Under the pieces are notes generated by a model. It was not told the origin of the DNA, made no database searches, and worked only from the letters and a program-made list of their open reading frames with translations. From NCBI RefSeq assembly GCF_019649055.1, contig NW_026570254.1, positions 248,001 through 312,000 on the forward strand: a DNA stretch of 64,000 bases, given 5' to 3'. This DNA is from Paramacrobiotus metropolitanus. Lineage: Eukaryota > Tardigrada > Eutardigrada > Parachela > Macrobiotidae. Below are positions 41,909 through 54,519 of the stretch, one piece after another. Position 1 is the stretch's first letter. Each line of letters starts with the position of its first letter. A program made the translations under genes and the position numbers.

Positions 41909-42828
41909 AAAAACACATTCGTGACAATTCCCCGTAGAGGAATTGAATACGTAGGCGGTGGTTATATCATTATTACATAATAAAAATATGCAGTGAAAAG
42001 TTTGAAAAAAAAGCTAAATTTTACCGTCTCACCGAATTTCTTTTGCACGACTGCAGTATTTTACAAAGGAAAGCCTAAACAGATCGAAAAAGTGCAACCA
42101 TACCACCGGACCATCGCTTCCAGTGTTCCCTTTCATTATGGCTACACCGGTGACATGGGTGCAGTTTTTCGATCTATTTGGGCTTCTTTTGTAAAACACT
42201 GCAGTCGTTCAAAAGAAATTCGGTGTGGATACTGGATACTGAAGAGGAAAATACACATTTCACTGATGCCAGTTAAATCGCAACCATGCGTTCATCTGCG
42301 TACGAGTTGTCTAGTTCCAACGTGGATTTTCTAGGGTAGAATTTCGGAAATGTATAGCAATACGTTATTGATGTCTAACAATACGTTATTTTGACATGCA
42401 CTGTTCATCCTGGACAGTGGACACAGCATTCTTGTCCTGGGAAACCAGCAATTAAGTGTTCCAGTTCAATAATTTTTTTCTGAGCGAAGATAGTATGGAG
42501 AGTGAGTTGAGTTCTCCGCTAATACTGTCGCAGAACAATAAGAATGCAAGCCTGCTGCCCTACGTGTATGATTGTTGTTGGAATACCCACCGTCTAGCTT
42601 TGGGATACATGTACTGATGTACAGCATCTCTTCACTACTCAAATGGGAATCCGACAGAGAATCGGCAACTGAACAGACAGGATTGAGGCTAACCTTTAGT
42701 GTCCTTTACTTTCCATCTTTTCCCCGTTAGAGGATAGACAGACGCAAAAGCTCAGAACAGACAGAATCATTCTGACCTTTCACTTAGAGAGTTCTGACCT
42801 TTCAGTTACACGCTGGATCCTATACTAA
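41909..42828 (-). mobile_element. Non-autonomous palindromic element, copy B (uninterrupted)
   Basis: Inverted relative to copy A at 4694-6918 and aligned with it from AAAAACACATTCGTGAC at the left to TGGATCCTATACTAA at the right. At the point where copy A holds a LINE, copy B reads straight through (TCTCCGCTAATACTGTCGCAG). Length is about 920 bp, with no coding capacity beyond short frames. The superfamily is not determined. Confidence 0.75.
42029..42227. repeat. About 90-bp-arm palindrome in copy B
   Basis: The left arm starts CACCGAATTTCTTTTGCACG and contains CGACTGCAG. The right arm mirrors it, ending CAAAAGAAATTCGGTG. It would form a long hairpin, in copy A as well. Confidence 0.85.
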
Positions 42829-42979
42829 TATAATATATAGACAGACTACGTCTGCCATATGTTATATTAGGCTTGCCCGTTGCAACCGTGCAGCGCCTAC
42901 GTAAAATTACGGGTACCAGAAAATCCAAGAGGTATCTTTTTCTAATCTTCGCCTACTCTGGGATAGAACTAGGGAGGAA

Positions 42980-43315
42980 TGCTGACATGGGATGCTACGT
43001 ACGCTAACTCACTGGATATTTTGTCTTATCGCAAAAGCCACAAGCGCAGCGACGTCCACACGCGCGGGAGCAGCAGCAGAACAGGCCGAGCAAGTGCAAG
43101 GTCGAGAAATACCGCAACAACACCCAAGACAACCTATTTTTCCCTCTGGGCAGTGGGCACTGAGTCACTCGGACCGGAAACTGTCCGCATGATAACGGAA
43201 TTGTGGCAGAAGTAGCGACAGGAAACCGGCGAAGAACTGGGCACTGAATTTCCCGCCATTGTATCATGATCACATCGAAATCCAACAAGGCAATGCAACA
43301 TCTATCCTGGGAAGG
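42980..43315 (+). pseudogene. Retrotransposon ORF remnant 2
   Basis: Frame-shifted relative of 37788-38208. Visible pieces are TWDATYAN, TSTRAGAAAEQAEQ, GTESLGPETVRMITELW, TGNRRRTGH and IEIQQGNATSILGR. It lies about 150 bp right of copy B. The same family-order argument applies, and no intact frame remains. Confidence 0.6.
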
Positions 43316-44681
43316 ACGCCAATTCGGGTCGGTTGATGCTGACTGTTGAGTTGTACCGGCCCACTTCCCTCAAGGATGGTTTCGTAAGGTTGTTTTTTCG
43401 TATGTAGAGTAAGTAATAATCCTGACTTCTTAATAAACTTTCTTCATTTATTAAATGGAGGTTACGCAAGCATATGTAGGATATGTGTTGCACGCATAAT
43501 TATGCTGAAATAAAGGAACCTCAAAATAAACGACTTTTGTAACCTGTGCCGTCGGTGTACATGTAGCAGAGTTTGGCATTTCCGTGCCATTCTTTTTCAT
43601 GAAGAACAATTCAAATTAAATTAACAGTTTATTATGCTTTTGCTTAAAAAGCCGCTGGCATCACTACAATTACTACGAGTAGATTAATTAAAATTAGTTA
43701 GATACGTGTTCCTGCATAGCTGATAATAAACATCGCACATAAACTATTCCGGCCGGGTGCTTTGTATCCGACCGGCGCAGCGCAAGCTTGCAAATTAATG
43801 TGGAATACTGCGAGCTACCGGCTTTGGCAGTACCCGACTTTTATTTCAGCATACTTCTATACCACAGAAGCAAATTCGTGCAATAAATTAATTTTCTTCC
43901 GCGTGCTGTAATTACACCTGGGACATTCTTCTGCACTGCATTCCAACATAAGCCAAATGGCCGACGGTGTACGTCGTAGTCTGCTCATGGTCAGCCGAAA
44001 ATATGCATTCACGCACTGCGCCTATATTTGCAAAAGTGGACAAAAGGTTATTCCTCCGCGCAGCGCTAGCGACGGGCGGGATCGGCGGCTGGGAAAGTGG
44101 AAAGTATAGTTATTATCCATATTCCGTCCAATAGACACGGAGACAGCGTTTAGGTGAAGAAATGGTGTGGTTGCTGGGCTTTTAACGGGTATTCAGCCGA
44201 CGACGGAAAAGATACGATTGTTAGCTCAGCAAACACGAGCATATTAAGTAGCTGGTAAAACCGGATTTTGCTATTACGGCAGTTCGATGCATGTATAGCC
44301 ATGCAGTGCAGAGCATGAGTAGCGTATCCGTGAGCTAAAATTTTGATGGGTGCTTTTAAAATTTCCGTACGGCAGATAACAGTGCGCACCTTCGTTTGAA
44401 TAATAAGTCGCAGTGCGCGCCAAAACAGTCCGCGATGGTGTGTCAACCGAGGATATGATTCAGGAGAGCGGGAGCGTTCTCTCCGTTTTACGGCGATTTA
44501 TTGATTTATTTGGAATCGAACCACCTGCAGCATTTGGGTTACGGCAGAACATGTAATGTTGTGACTTGAGACATCGCCGAAAACTAGCTCTTATTTTCCA
44601 CTAGAATATTCCATCAGTTTCCCATACAATCTGCGATTAACGTACAAAAGTGCAGCATAATAATTAGAAGCGTAATCCAGT
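43316..44681. other. Intergenic, upstream of the Kelch gene
   Basis: No gene recognised. It probably includes the promoter and 5' UTR of the BTB-Kelch gene. Confidence 0.4.
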
Positions 44682-47600
44682 ATGGCTGACGCTGACCTTC
44701 GAGATTCTGATGACTGTCTGGATCATCTCCGGAAAGTCCGATTGGCTAATGAGCCATGCGACGTGGACATCGTTGTGGGAGAGGAAAGGTTTATGGCGCA
44801 CAGAGCGATCCTGTCCGCAGTCAGGTAATCTAAAAGTCTACAAGTTTCACATTGTTAAATAATTCTCAAAATTGTATATTATTCTTCTGGTTCCATTTGT
44901 TATTTTGGAAAATTTATTTGCATTGCAGTGTCGTTTGTGGGTAACGGTGCCACTAACACGAAAATAGTAAATAGTGTAATTAGACATTACGTCGGACTCA
45001 AATATTAAATATTACAACGATATGTATAGTGACTTTCCAGTCATCCATGCATTCTGGTACAATACTAAATAGCCATACAAGGAGGGAATACGTTCAGTTT
45101 TTAATGAATTCTTCATACAGATTAATGTGATAAATCCACATAAATCAATCATTTGATTTTTATAATATACCGCATGTAAGAGAGTATGCGCGCATGTATG
45201 CTGGAAGAGAGTTAAGCGCGCTTTTATAGTTCGGTCAGCAAAATACAACAGTTAGTTATTGTACTCGTACATTTTACATTATATTTTTACGGAACTGCAT
45301 TTAATTTGGCAATAAAATTTGATTTCTTGAACACTGTAGTAAACTGTGAAATTATTATCACTGCCGTGACAAAGGGTGCGGAACTACATGTTTGCTTTGT
45401 TTTCATCTGATGTCATCAGTCAATCAAAGTTTTTTTGGAAGGTTTATTTCTTTCAGATCCGATACAGTCACACATTTCTTAGTTTTTAAGATGGAGATAA
45501 AGGCACTTTTCAGTGACTACGTACTTCCACACGAACCATATCGATTACATGTGAACGTATTGACAACATTCCGTTGTTCACAATAAGGTCACGGCAAAAT
45601 TTTGACATATTTTGCATTATGAGCGCGATGTGCATAACGGATCCAGAGATTTTGATCGAAAATGTTAAAACTAAAACTTTGCTGTTAAATTTTAACCACT
45701 GTTAAAATGCAAAATTAATTAATGAGGAAATAGCTATTTGAAATTTTAGATTACTACGGTTACTGACAATTACTGAAGAGACAACTATTTACGAAATAAC
45801 TGTTTAAGCATCCTCAATATATTCGTTCGAATAAATTCAAGCTGGCAAAATATATTAATATGCGAATACTCGTACTGTGAATGGGTAGCGCCAAATTAAT
45901 AAATAAGCACCAAATATACTGTAGCATATTACTAGTACTCGTACATTAATTTTGTCTGCGTATAGTATTTGAGCATATACTTACTGTAATAATAATATTA
46001 GAGAAATGCAGCAGCGGTAGAATACAAATGCTTAGCGAAATGGAAATTTTAGAGCAACGGTACATGTATCGTTAATGAGCTCAAATGTATCTCTCATCTA
46101 TCCGAGTATATTTTGATCCCGTTTTGAAGTGGGCATTCTGTTTACTTTTCACAGCCCTTATTTTCGCACCATGTTCTCACCAAAGTATGTCGAGCACTAT
46201 CAACGACAAATACAGCTTGCCCAAGCCGATGCAACTGCCGTCGGTCTCCTTCTGGACTTTGCCTATACGGGAAAACTTGAAATCTGTGAGGATAACGTGG
46301 AGACACTACTGATAACCGCTGACCGGCTGGAGTTTTGCATCGTCCGCAAAGAGTGCTGTGAATTCTTAGCAGAGCAGCTGGACGCTGGCAACTGCTTAGG
46401 GATCGCCCGGTTTGCTCATTCTTTGGGTTGCACCGATTTGGAGAAAAAAGCAAAACAATTTGCCAACAAGCATTTTTTGGATGTTGTACGGGAGGATGAA
46501 TTTTACCACCTTTCGGAGTGTGAACTATGTGAAATAATTTCAAGTCAATATCTAACAGTCAACCGAGAGGATGATGTATTACAAGTATGTATAGTAGTAT
46601 ACCCTTTACGTATTATAAAATCCTTCTAGCGACTTAATAGAAGACCTCCAGATATGCATGTGTTGCGGTTTTGCCATTGTAAAACTTTGGTAATCAGAAT
46701 CGCTCTTGATAGAGCATGCTGCAAATTAATTTTACGTATTCCTTTTAGATTTAGTTAGTATTCAGACCTGGTGCATTTTTTCACAGATTATTTGCCACGC
46801 TGCTGTACAGTGTTTTTTTTTTAAAATTTCACAGTCTTATCACACTTTTTATTGTCATAATTTATAGCAGTAGTAAAGTTACTAATTTGTTAATTTAATT
46901 TGTTTCGTGGTTTATCAACTTCTAGGCGGCGCTGCGCTGGATCCATAGTAATTGGAAAATGCAAAATTTCTCGGTGGACCGAATTTTAGCCGAAATCAAA
47001 ATGAGTTTCCTGGATTACAAGGCCATTTTGAGCATCTTCAAGGAATTTCAAGATGATGCCGATTTTCTTTCTCTTGTGGCAAAGCCAATCGAAGATGTCA
47101 TCCTGTTTGTGCGGAATACGATTGGATGCGGGCCTTTGCAGCGGGAACGAAATTCGATCCGGCAGTTTGCATATGTTGTTGGTAAGCCGCTTGTTCGAGT
47201 CACGGTCAGCTACAGACTACAGTACTGGATATTGCAGCGCGAAGCTGATGGGTTCAATATCAAAGCCATCAAATATACAAGTTAATGAAGTTGGTGACAA
47301 ATTGCAATTGGACGAGCAAACAGAATCATCGCTGGGATGAAACAACTGTCAGCTCGTGACACTTTATGTCCTATCCGTTCCAGAGTTTGGGGAATATGAT
47401 TCTTCCCCAAACAAATCCACCGAAAAATCCCGCTGTGCTTCCGGGTATTCTTTTTACGTTGCACAGGAAGATTTTGCCTGAATTTAATATTTTAATAAAC
47501 ATTATTAATAAGGGTTTTACACCAGAGTTAATTAGAACTGAAATGGTTTTCACATTGTCAACACGGGATGAGAGCGTAGAGTCTAGTCGAGGTTTCATCT

Positions 47601-50233
47601 CACATCGCTTAATCCTTTAATGCCGCTTATGCTGCGTTTCGTGACACACAAAGGCGCCTTTTACAGGGTTCATATAAGGCAATTAACCGGTGCGTGCGTA
47701 ACCCCGTCGGGTAATTAAATTTATAATCCATATGCTAGAATGTCTCAACTGACGTTTTGATTGTTTCAATGGCATGCGTCTAATGGATGAAAATGTGATT
47801 TTGCCGATAATATCATAAAACGCATTGTATTGTTGCTGAAGCATAAAATCATATTGCCGCATCGTAAAAGGGCGTACAGGCTGATTAGGCGGCACTGGAT
47901 GCAGCCGGCTAGCTCTGGCAGTGGAGTGCGCCTGCGCAGAAAATAGGACAGCGGCGCAGGGACGGTGCGGGCCAGATCTGGGAAGATAAAGTACGGGTCA
48001 GGTATCGATCTGATCAAATTAGACAAACAGCATTCCCATCAGGCTGACGCGTGTAGTCCACAACGGGAAGCATATGCAGAGCGTACGCTGGATGTATCGA
48101 TTGTGAAGTGAAATTATTAAGTGCTGATGAGAGTGATGGATTAATGCAACAGTAGTCCCCATTGATATGTATGTATTCCAGCGGATTCGGGAACCTGCGG
48201 GTAAAGTCGTTAATAATCGAGTAAGCGCCTTTACAAACCAACGGGCCTGGCATAATCAGATCAATAGCAGGGCATACAAACAACATGCCTCTCTAATTAC
48301 GGGGGCTTATCCCGCCCCAGGGGCGCTCTTCATTAACTCCCTGTACATCCGGCGCGAGGACAATGTGTAAAAGCATTAACAAACAGTTAAATCGGATATC
48401 AACATCCCAGGGAAACCCCATCTAATGCACTGCTGAGCTGCGACAAAAAGATAATTTGTTTCGGAATTATACACGGTTCCTTTTTGTTCTTAGGCGGATC
48501 GGCCGGAAGCGCTGAATGTGATACAGTGGAGCGTTACGATCCGCTGAGAGATGAATGGATTAGCATGAAAAGTCTGGAAGGGCGACGAGGATGGAGTCCA
48601 AGAGGAGCGGCTGTTGATAATAAGATGCATATATTTTGCACCGACGATAAGGATGGTCGTCCAGCGACGCAAGAAATGTACGCACGTTAACACTAATAAG
48701 TTTATGTCGTTAATGCCCGTCGTGAAATGAATTAAATTTCGTTAAATAAAGAATTTACCTTCTGAATTCTGATGATATGATTGCAGTTACACCTCATTTC
48801 GCAACTTCTGGAAAGCCTCGCCTATGATTCTAACCGGTCTTTCCGAAAATCCAGTTGCGGACGATTCCGCTGTCGTTGCTCTCCAAGGGTCAATATTTGT
48901 GATAGGTGGATCTGGGGTAAATACTTCGACATCAATTTCTACTTAACAGATTAACAGTAATATAAACTTATTTACCACTACGAGTACCTCATTTACTAAT
49001 TTTTTAAACTCGTAATGGAGCATGCATCTCACAGCTAGGATGGGGATTTAAACCTGGCCAAAGGGATTTTAGTTTGATCAAATTAATGCTTATCATGATG
49101 ATTTGAGCATGGTGCAAATGGTACAAATTTATTTTTCAGCCAATGGCAATGCCCATAAACAGCGTTCGGATGTTTAATCCAGAATCGGGAACATGGTCGT
49201 ACAAAGCCAGTTTAAAACGAGCCCGAATCTCCCCGGCTGCTGTAGTTACGCGTAGTGGTCAGCTTTACGTCGCAGGCGGTTACATAGACACTTCCGGTAA
49301 GGACGGCTGCACTATCAGTTGCACGCATACGTAGTTATTGCGCTTACATGTGCCATTCTACTAGCGAAATAATCCTTTTGCAGAGGACGGCGAAATCTGT
49401 AATGTGGAAAATTCGGTGGAACATTATTCTTCTGCCACGGATGAATGGACCTACATGACCCCCATGTTGAAGGCACGTTCAAATTTTGGCTTAGTGGAGC
49501 TGAATGGGTGTTTGTACGCCATCGGAGGGAGGTAATTATTTCTTTCCGTGCCGGAATATATTAGCTAAAGCTGCATGAAGGCGCCACAGCGCAGGCGCTC
49601 ACAATGGCGGCCGTCGTGGTGGAAAATTATTTCGGTTGCATTATCGATAATGAGGCCGTTTAAGTTAATGTCCATGGTGCACTATTGAAGTCTTGTGGTG
49701 AAAAATATATTCTCCACTCTATGGAGTGAAATATTCCCTGCACCTGTCGGGCAGAATTGTTCTTAAGCAGACCGTATCCCAATCGCGTGACAATCCCGAG
49801 TCTTTTGTGCACTGGACAAGCAGGTCAACCAAAAGTGATTTGCGATAGTAGATGCGCGTGACCTTTGCTATGCAGTATTGTAGTGGAGTTTAGAATATGG
49901 CTCGTAATTGCTCAAATGAATGTTATGTGCCGTAGGGGACTGTATCAAACACTCGTTTCCTGCGAGAAATACAATCCGCACACGGATACGTGGACGCTCG
50001 TGGCTAACTTGAATGTACCGCGGAATGGACATATGGTATTCGTGCTGCATAACAAGATTTACGTATGCGGTGGACTGGATGGTGTGGAATACTTGACTTC
50101 AGTGGAGAGTTATTGTCCGTTGACCAATGCATGGACATTGCGTGCTGATATGACGCAAGAACGCTGGGATGCTGTTGTCGGCATCCTAGAAGCGCCACTC
50201 TATCCGTCGGAAACAGAGCAGCGTGATAATTAA
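44682..50233 (+). CDS. BTB-BACK-Kelch protein, KLHL family (581 aa)
   Basis: Eight exons: 44682-44824, 46155-46584, 46926-47181, 48494-48677, 48787-48916, 49140-49296, 49384-49531, 49936-50233, phases closing to 1746 nt. KLHL proteins are substrate adaptors of Cullin-3 ubiquitin ligases. The BTB dimerisation domain occupies about residues 15-125 (CDVDIVVGEERFMAHRAILS, then SPYFRTMFSP). The BACK domain is about 130-270 (AALRWIHSNW, RILAEIKMSFLDY). The C-terminal half is a beta-propeller with repeats showing the Y...W / GG pattern: VERYDPLRDEW, VRMFNPESGTWSYKA, SVEHYSSATDEW, CEKYNPHTDTW, VESYCPLTNAW and doublets such as YVAGG, YAIGG and YVCGG. I cannot say which KLHL subfamily. The final Kelch exon runs to the stop with a short tail. 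Confidence 0.88.
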
Positions 50234-52093
50234 TTCTTGAATCTCTGGTGTTTGTTTCAAGTCCAAAGTTTATTGGTTTTAGATTTGTTGGAAAGTGTAA
50301 TAATATATCGTAATCTTTCAGCGAATGACAAATATCTAATTTTTTTATCTGGTACTATTGTGCGTTCTCTTTGAATTCAGGGTGTACAGTTTTTACTGTG
50401 GTTTTGTGAAATGCCAACGCGTTACCGCTTTTTTAATTTTATAATTTAAAACCGTCAATATTTGTCTGTGATTGCATGCTGAAAAAAATGTTGTTTATTT
50501 TAACGGACGCTGCATGGTACGTGGAAAGAAATATTAAAACCTGTCATGCACTGATAGATCATAGATGCACAAATCCGGCTGATCAGGGCTCAAACTCCCA
50601 TAGCATATGGATGGTTCTGTTTTTTCGGTAGTGATAATAATAATAATGTTTAACTATTATAACAAAACACTACTGAATTGCAATTGCTTTTATTCAGTAT
50701 TGGTAATTCTTTTCTTTTAAGGAGCATCGTTGATATTATGAAATATGCACGAGCAGTATTTTTTAATCGAAAAAGCGTTTTCTATAGACAGTCGGGCGTT
50801 TTTCATTAGGAGTTCTGATTATAATTAATTAGAAGTAAATCGGAAAACGATACTAAACGTAAGCCATGTATCAAGAAAAAATTTTTTTTGCACACGTCAC
50901 CTTTCTTCCACGCCTAGTTGCTCTGCATGAATTTTTCCACAAGCATTTTTCCTTAGATACTCGATATACCAGTTTATATCCACAGAACACAGGTGTACAT
51001 TTGCCAAAAACGGCACATTAAAAAGCAACTTGCAATTAAAATATGTAAATAACAAATAATATATCCACGTAGCGCTGGTCTTGTGCGCGGGATGAACGCA
51101 TCCGGATCTCGTATCATGGCTTGGTCGTTCGCTATTAGTTATCGCCATTCGTGTAAAATGTTGATCTACTAACCAGTTTCTATAATATAAGGTGTTTGCA
51201 TGTTTGCTTACAGTACTTGTAGTTGTATATAACAATTTAGTTTCCATGTCGCGTTCCTTTGGTACGGTTATCGTTACATATCGCTTTTTGTCATCCTATC
51301 TAAAACTGGCGAAATTACCTTAGAATACCTTAGAATTACCTTAGAATAAATTACCTTAGAATAATTAGTAACAAGGCACTTCAGGAACCATGTATGCTTA
51401 AAATGGAAATTGGGAATTCAATACAGTTGCTCTCTTACTTTAAACGCGCAACACCCAAAGTCACAACAATCATCAGCAGTACGTAACTGTTCCGCAATTT
51501 ATAAAGGCCATGGTGCATGATATAATTACAGTACAGTATATGATTCTGTATTAACTCGTAGGCATGTAGATATATGCGTGTACGCTGTGAACCGTTATTC
51601 CACGCGCAAAATCTCAAAACTGCAATAATGTAACATCAACAAATTTTCGAACATGCATTACAAACACACTCAAGCGTTTATACAGTCTTATTATAATAAA
51701 ACAATGCTTGTGAAGTTATGGTAGTAATACAGTATGTCACTACATATGCAATCGTACAGTCGGAAAAAAAAGCGAAAGTGCAAACCATAATTTTCACATC
51801 AGTACGCATTTTTTAAGTAATGCATGTGATGACAATTATATATGTACGTAATCTAGATCTGTAACACATCTACCTAGAGGCTGGGGCAGTTCTTTCCATC
51901 CCGCTATGTGGATGCAACCGGAAGGTGTCCGGCCAGGTACTTCATAATATTATTGAATAATTAGCAAAGTACCACCATTTCTGTTAGCACATGGGAAATT
52001 CTGAAAATGTGTGAGCCAAACAGCCACCACTTCGTGAGCGGTGGCTTGTACTGTATTACGTGGAACATGCAATGTCACAAGAAGAGCATCCGG
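50234..52093. other. Intergenic, no gene recognised
   Basis: AT-rich, including the 3' flanks of two convergent genes (Kelch + and neuropeptide -). Contains the tandem repeat at 51314-51366 and a short ATA run near 50637. Confidence 0.4.
51314..51366. repeat. Tandem ATTACCTTAGAAT-type repeat
   Basis: Four imperfect units of 10-16 bases built on ACCTTAGAAT. Confidence 0.85.
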
Positions 52094-53004
52094 TCAGCGC
52101 CGACCACCTAATCCGAAGCGAATGCTTTTTAGCCGGCTGAAATCAAGATTGCGGTCGCCTCTGGACAGTTCCTGTAGAACGTCTTCCCAACTGCCTCCCT
52201 TCGGTCGCTTCCCGAAACGCGCACGTTTGGACTTCATATCGGCTCCTACAATATGAAAATTAATTACCTTAACAGGTACAGTTCTCTCAGAATGGCCTTA
52301 AGCTTGCGGGAATGGCCTTGCGGGTCTTGGTTTATACACTTGTGTTATTGTAGGGGCTAGGCTTAGTACAAATTCATAGCAAACCCTCAGCGATTATTTT
52401 AGAACCTACCGTAATCAACTTCATCCAAAAATGGAATTTGATCGCCGGCATCTATACCTGGAAATCAGTTTTCAGTACAGCCATGCGTTAGAACATTATT
52501 ACAATTACAGTGTCGGCATCAAGAAATCGACGTGCAAATACATTCAGCACTTTACAAATTAAAAGAATGAATTGATTGATGTATGTAGCTCTGATATCTT
52601 TTCAGCTGCAACGCCTATACGAGAATAATTTGTCGGTACAGCCATCAGTTTCAGTTACATCAGTTACATTTTTCCTCTACCTGGAGCTGGACCCTCAAAA
52701 TTACAACGTATTTGTCGCAAAAGGTTCACAATAAACAGGAAGCACCACTAGTATTGTATTTAAAGTTGGTGTGGTGGAATGCTCAAAATGCAGCGCAGTA
52801 TACTCATGCAGTCATGCCTCCTTTAATATCATTACAAGAATATAATTAGTTGTATACCGCCTTTACTAGCAACTGACCGTTTCGTCCATATCCATAATCT
52901 AGTAGAAGGTGATTATCCACCGGACTGGGATAAGCTGTCGCGTAATTGGTCATAATTAAACCAACCATAAGCAGACTACCAAGTAATGTGTGAAGATATT
53001 CCAT
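52094..53004 (-). CDS. Neuropeptide-like precursor, RFamide type (108 aa)
   Basis: Three exons 53004-52878, 52457-52410 and 52245-52094, with matching phase-1 introns and good splice sites. Too short per exon to appear as a long open frame. A signal peptide, MEYLHTLLGSLLMVGLIMTN (1-20) then YATA, is followed by an acidic spacer and the processing cassette KRARFGKR. Its GKR supplies an amidation glycine plus dibasic cleavage site, predicting an ...ARF-amide C-terminus. The second half ends ...LKSIRFGLGGRR at the stop, again Gly plus dibasic. The stretch FLDEVDYGADMKSKRARFGK resembles the end of insect NPF (FLQDLDTYY...RVRFGKR), but the intron is not in the usual Arg codon, so NPF membership is only a possibility. 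Secreted signalling peptide role inferred. Confidence 0.6.
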
Positions 53005-53090
53005 TTTGGAAACTGTCGGTTATTAAAAGACGCAATACTACTCTCACTACTTTATCGGAACTGCCGTCGCTTCGGCCTTGGAATTTGCGG

Positions 53091-53097
53091 TTATATA
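53091..53097 (-). promoter_or_regulatory. TATA box of the neuropeptide-like gene
   Basis: TATATAA on the minus strand about 90 bases before the ATG at 53004. Spacing fits a short 5' UTR and supports this as a real transcription unit. Confidence 0.55.
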
Positions 53098-54519
53098 TAC
53101 TTGTGTCCATCGTTGTAGGTTTTATGTGGTTCGTTAGTTTCCGGTGCTTTTTGTACGCAAACTGCTGCTCGTAAATCCGATCTGAAAAGTCATCAGCGTA
53201 ATTCGCTAAAGCGGCGGTCCCATGTATTTTGAGTAATTCGGTCATAACAGCTGCTTCCTAGCACGTTTTTGATTGCTTCAAACGGCAACAGGAAATCGAG
53301 CTGCGTGGTGCATTTGCGTATTCGCCAGGGAATCCGTTTTGAAGTTTAACGGTGTTAACGTGCGATTCTGACGACTGTCACGAACTTTTGAAATCGTAAC
53401 CCGCACACTTACTTAACAGAGTAAATATTGAATTCGGCCATAACGGGCATATTTCACTATCAAAAACATGGACTGCGCAGGTAAAAAGCGCAAAAGAAAA
53501 AAAGTTGAAAGCCGACAATGATTCGACTACCGTGGATGATTTCAATGTTAATTATTAGAGCTTTTCACGACCCGGCAGTACCAGTAATTGTACAGAAAAC
53601 TACAATGCAGTAGTAAAGAAATTGATCACAGTAAACGTGGAAAATTACTTCCATGTTTATCACACTAGTTTTGTTGGCGGTCACAAGCAAGCATGCAGCG
53701 AAAATAATACAAGTACTGCCTGTTGGATTATCATGAAATTTGAAAAACCGAAAATAAATTGTCTTACATACAGTACAATGGAGTGATTGGTTTAAGCCCT
53801 CGCCCTCTATCCCACCGGACGCAAACTACGCACTACGGACTTAACTAGTGCTAACAAGAACCACTTTGGTACATTGCGCATTGTCAAGATATTGAGATTT
53901 TTCACTTCGCGAATGCATAAAAATGTACGGCAAATATATTTCTTTTATATTCAACTGATGGCGTACTAGGTGTTTAATATAAAGGTTTCGTAAAATGTTC
54001 GCCATAACTTTGCTCCTACTTGACTACAACGCCTCAGATTGTCTGCTACTGGGTTGGTTTGGCTCAAGCCATGTTTACCCAGTAAGCGCTATGGCCAAGT
54101 TCGCTGTTAATTGCCGCACTTTAGCCACGCCCGACCCTTTAGCCCCGCCCCAACGCGTTAAACCAATTACTCCATTATGTAAAATACGAATAATAAAACA
54201 TCGCAATTTCGTTCAGTCGCGACTCGCGATATTCGTCCGCGTTTGTATCCTACAAGCTGCGTACAACAAAAACCACTTGGAATTCAGCGTATTGCTAAAC
54301 TGCGACTGCTTTCCATACTGCCACAACCAATTCCCGAACAAGAGCCAGAAATGGTAAAGCGGCACTGCGGCAGGCACCAATATCCACCTCGCATCACACC
54401 ATATAGCTCAGATTGCAGAAAATTAATTTTTCACTTAATATATCCATTTATCAGACTATACCATATAATCCTGTAAGTACACCAAAATTATTATGACAAA
54501 GAAGAGATCCACGGCAGGT
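53098..54519. other. Intergenic, no gene recognised
   Basis: Open frames at 52976-53245 (-) and 53995-54357 (+) resemble no family. The first overlaps the promoter of the neuropeptide-like gene and is probably chance. Confidence 0.4.

Noticed and set aside
44505-44590. Possible tRNA on the minus strand (GGTTCGATTCC-like B box)
   Set aside because: No matching A box or acceptor-stem pairing in the 75 bases upstream.
51314-51366. CRISPR-like array
   Set aside because: Units are short, imperfect and contiguous without spacers; the genome is animal.
52094-53004. Firm assignment as NPF
   Set aside because: The typical NPF/NPY intron in the Arg codon before the terminal Phe is absent and the N-terminal Pro pattern is weak.
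53995-54357. 120-codon plus-strand open frame
   Set aside because: No recognisable motif, signal peptide or splice context; likely chance.
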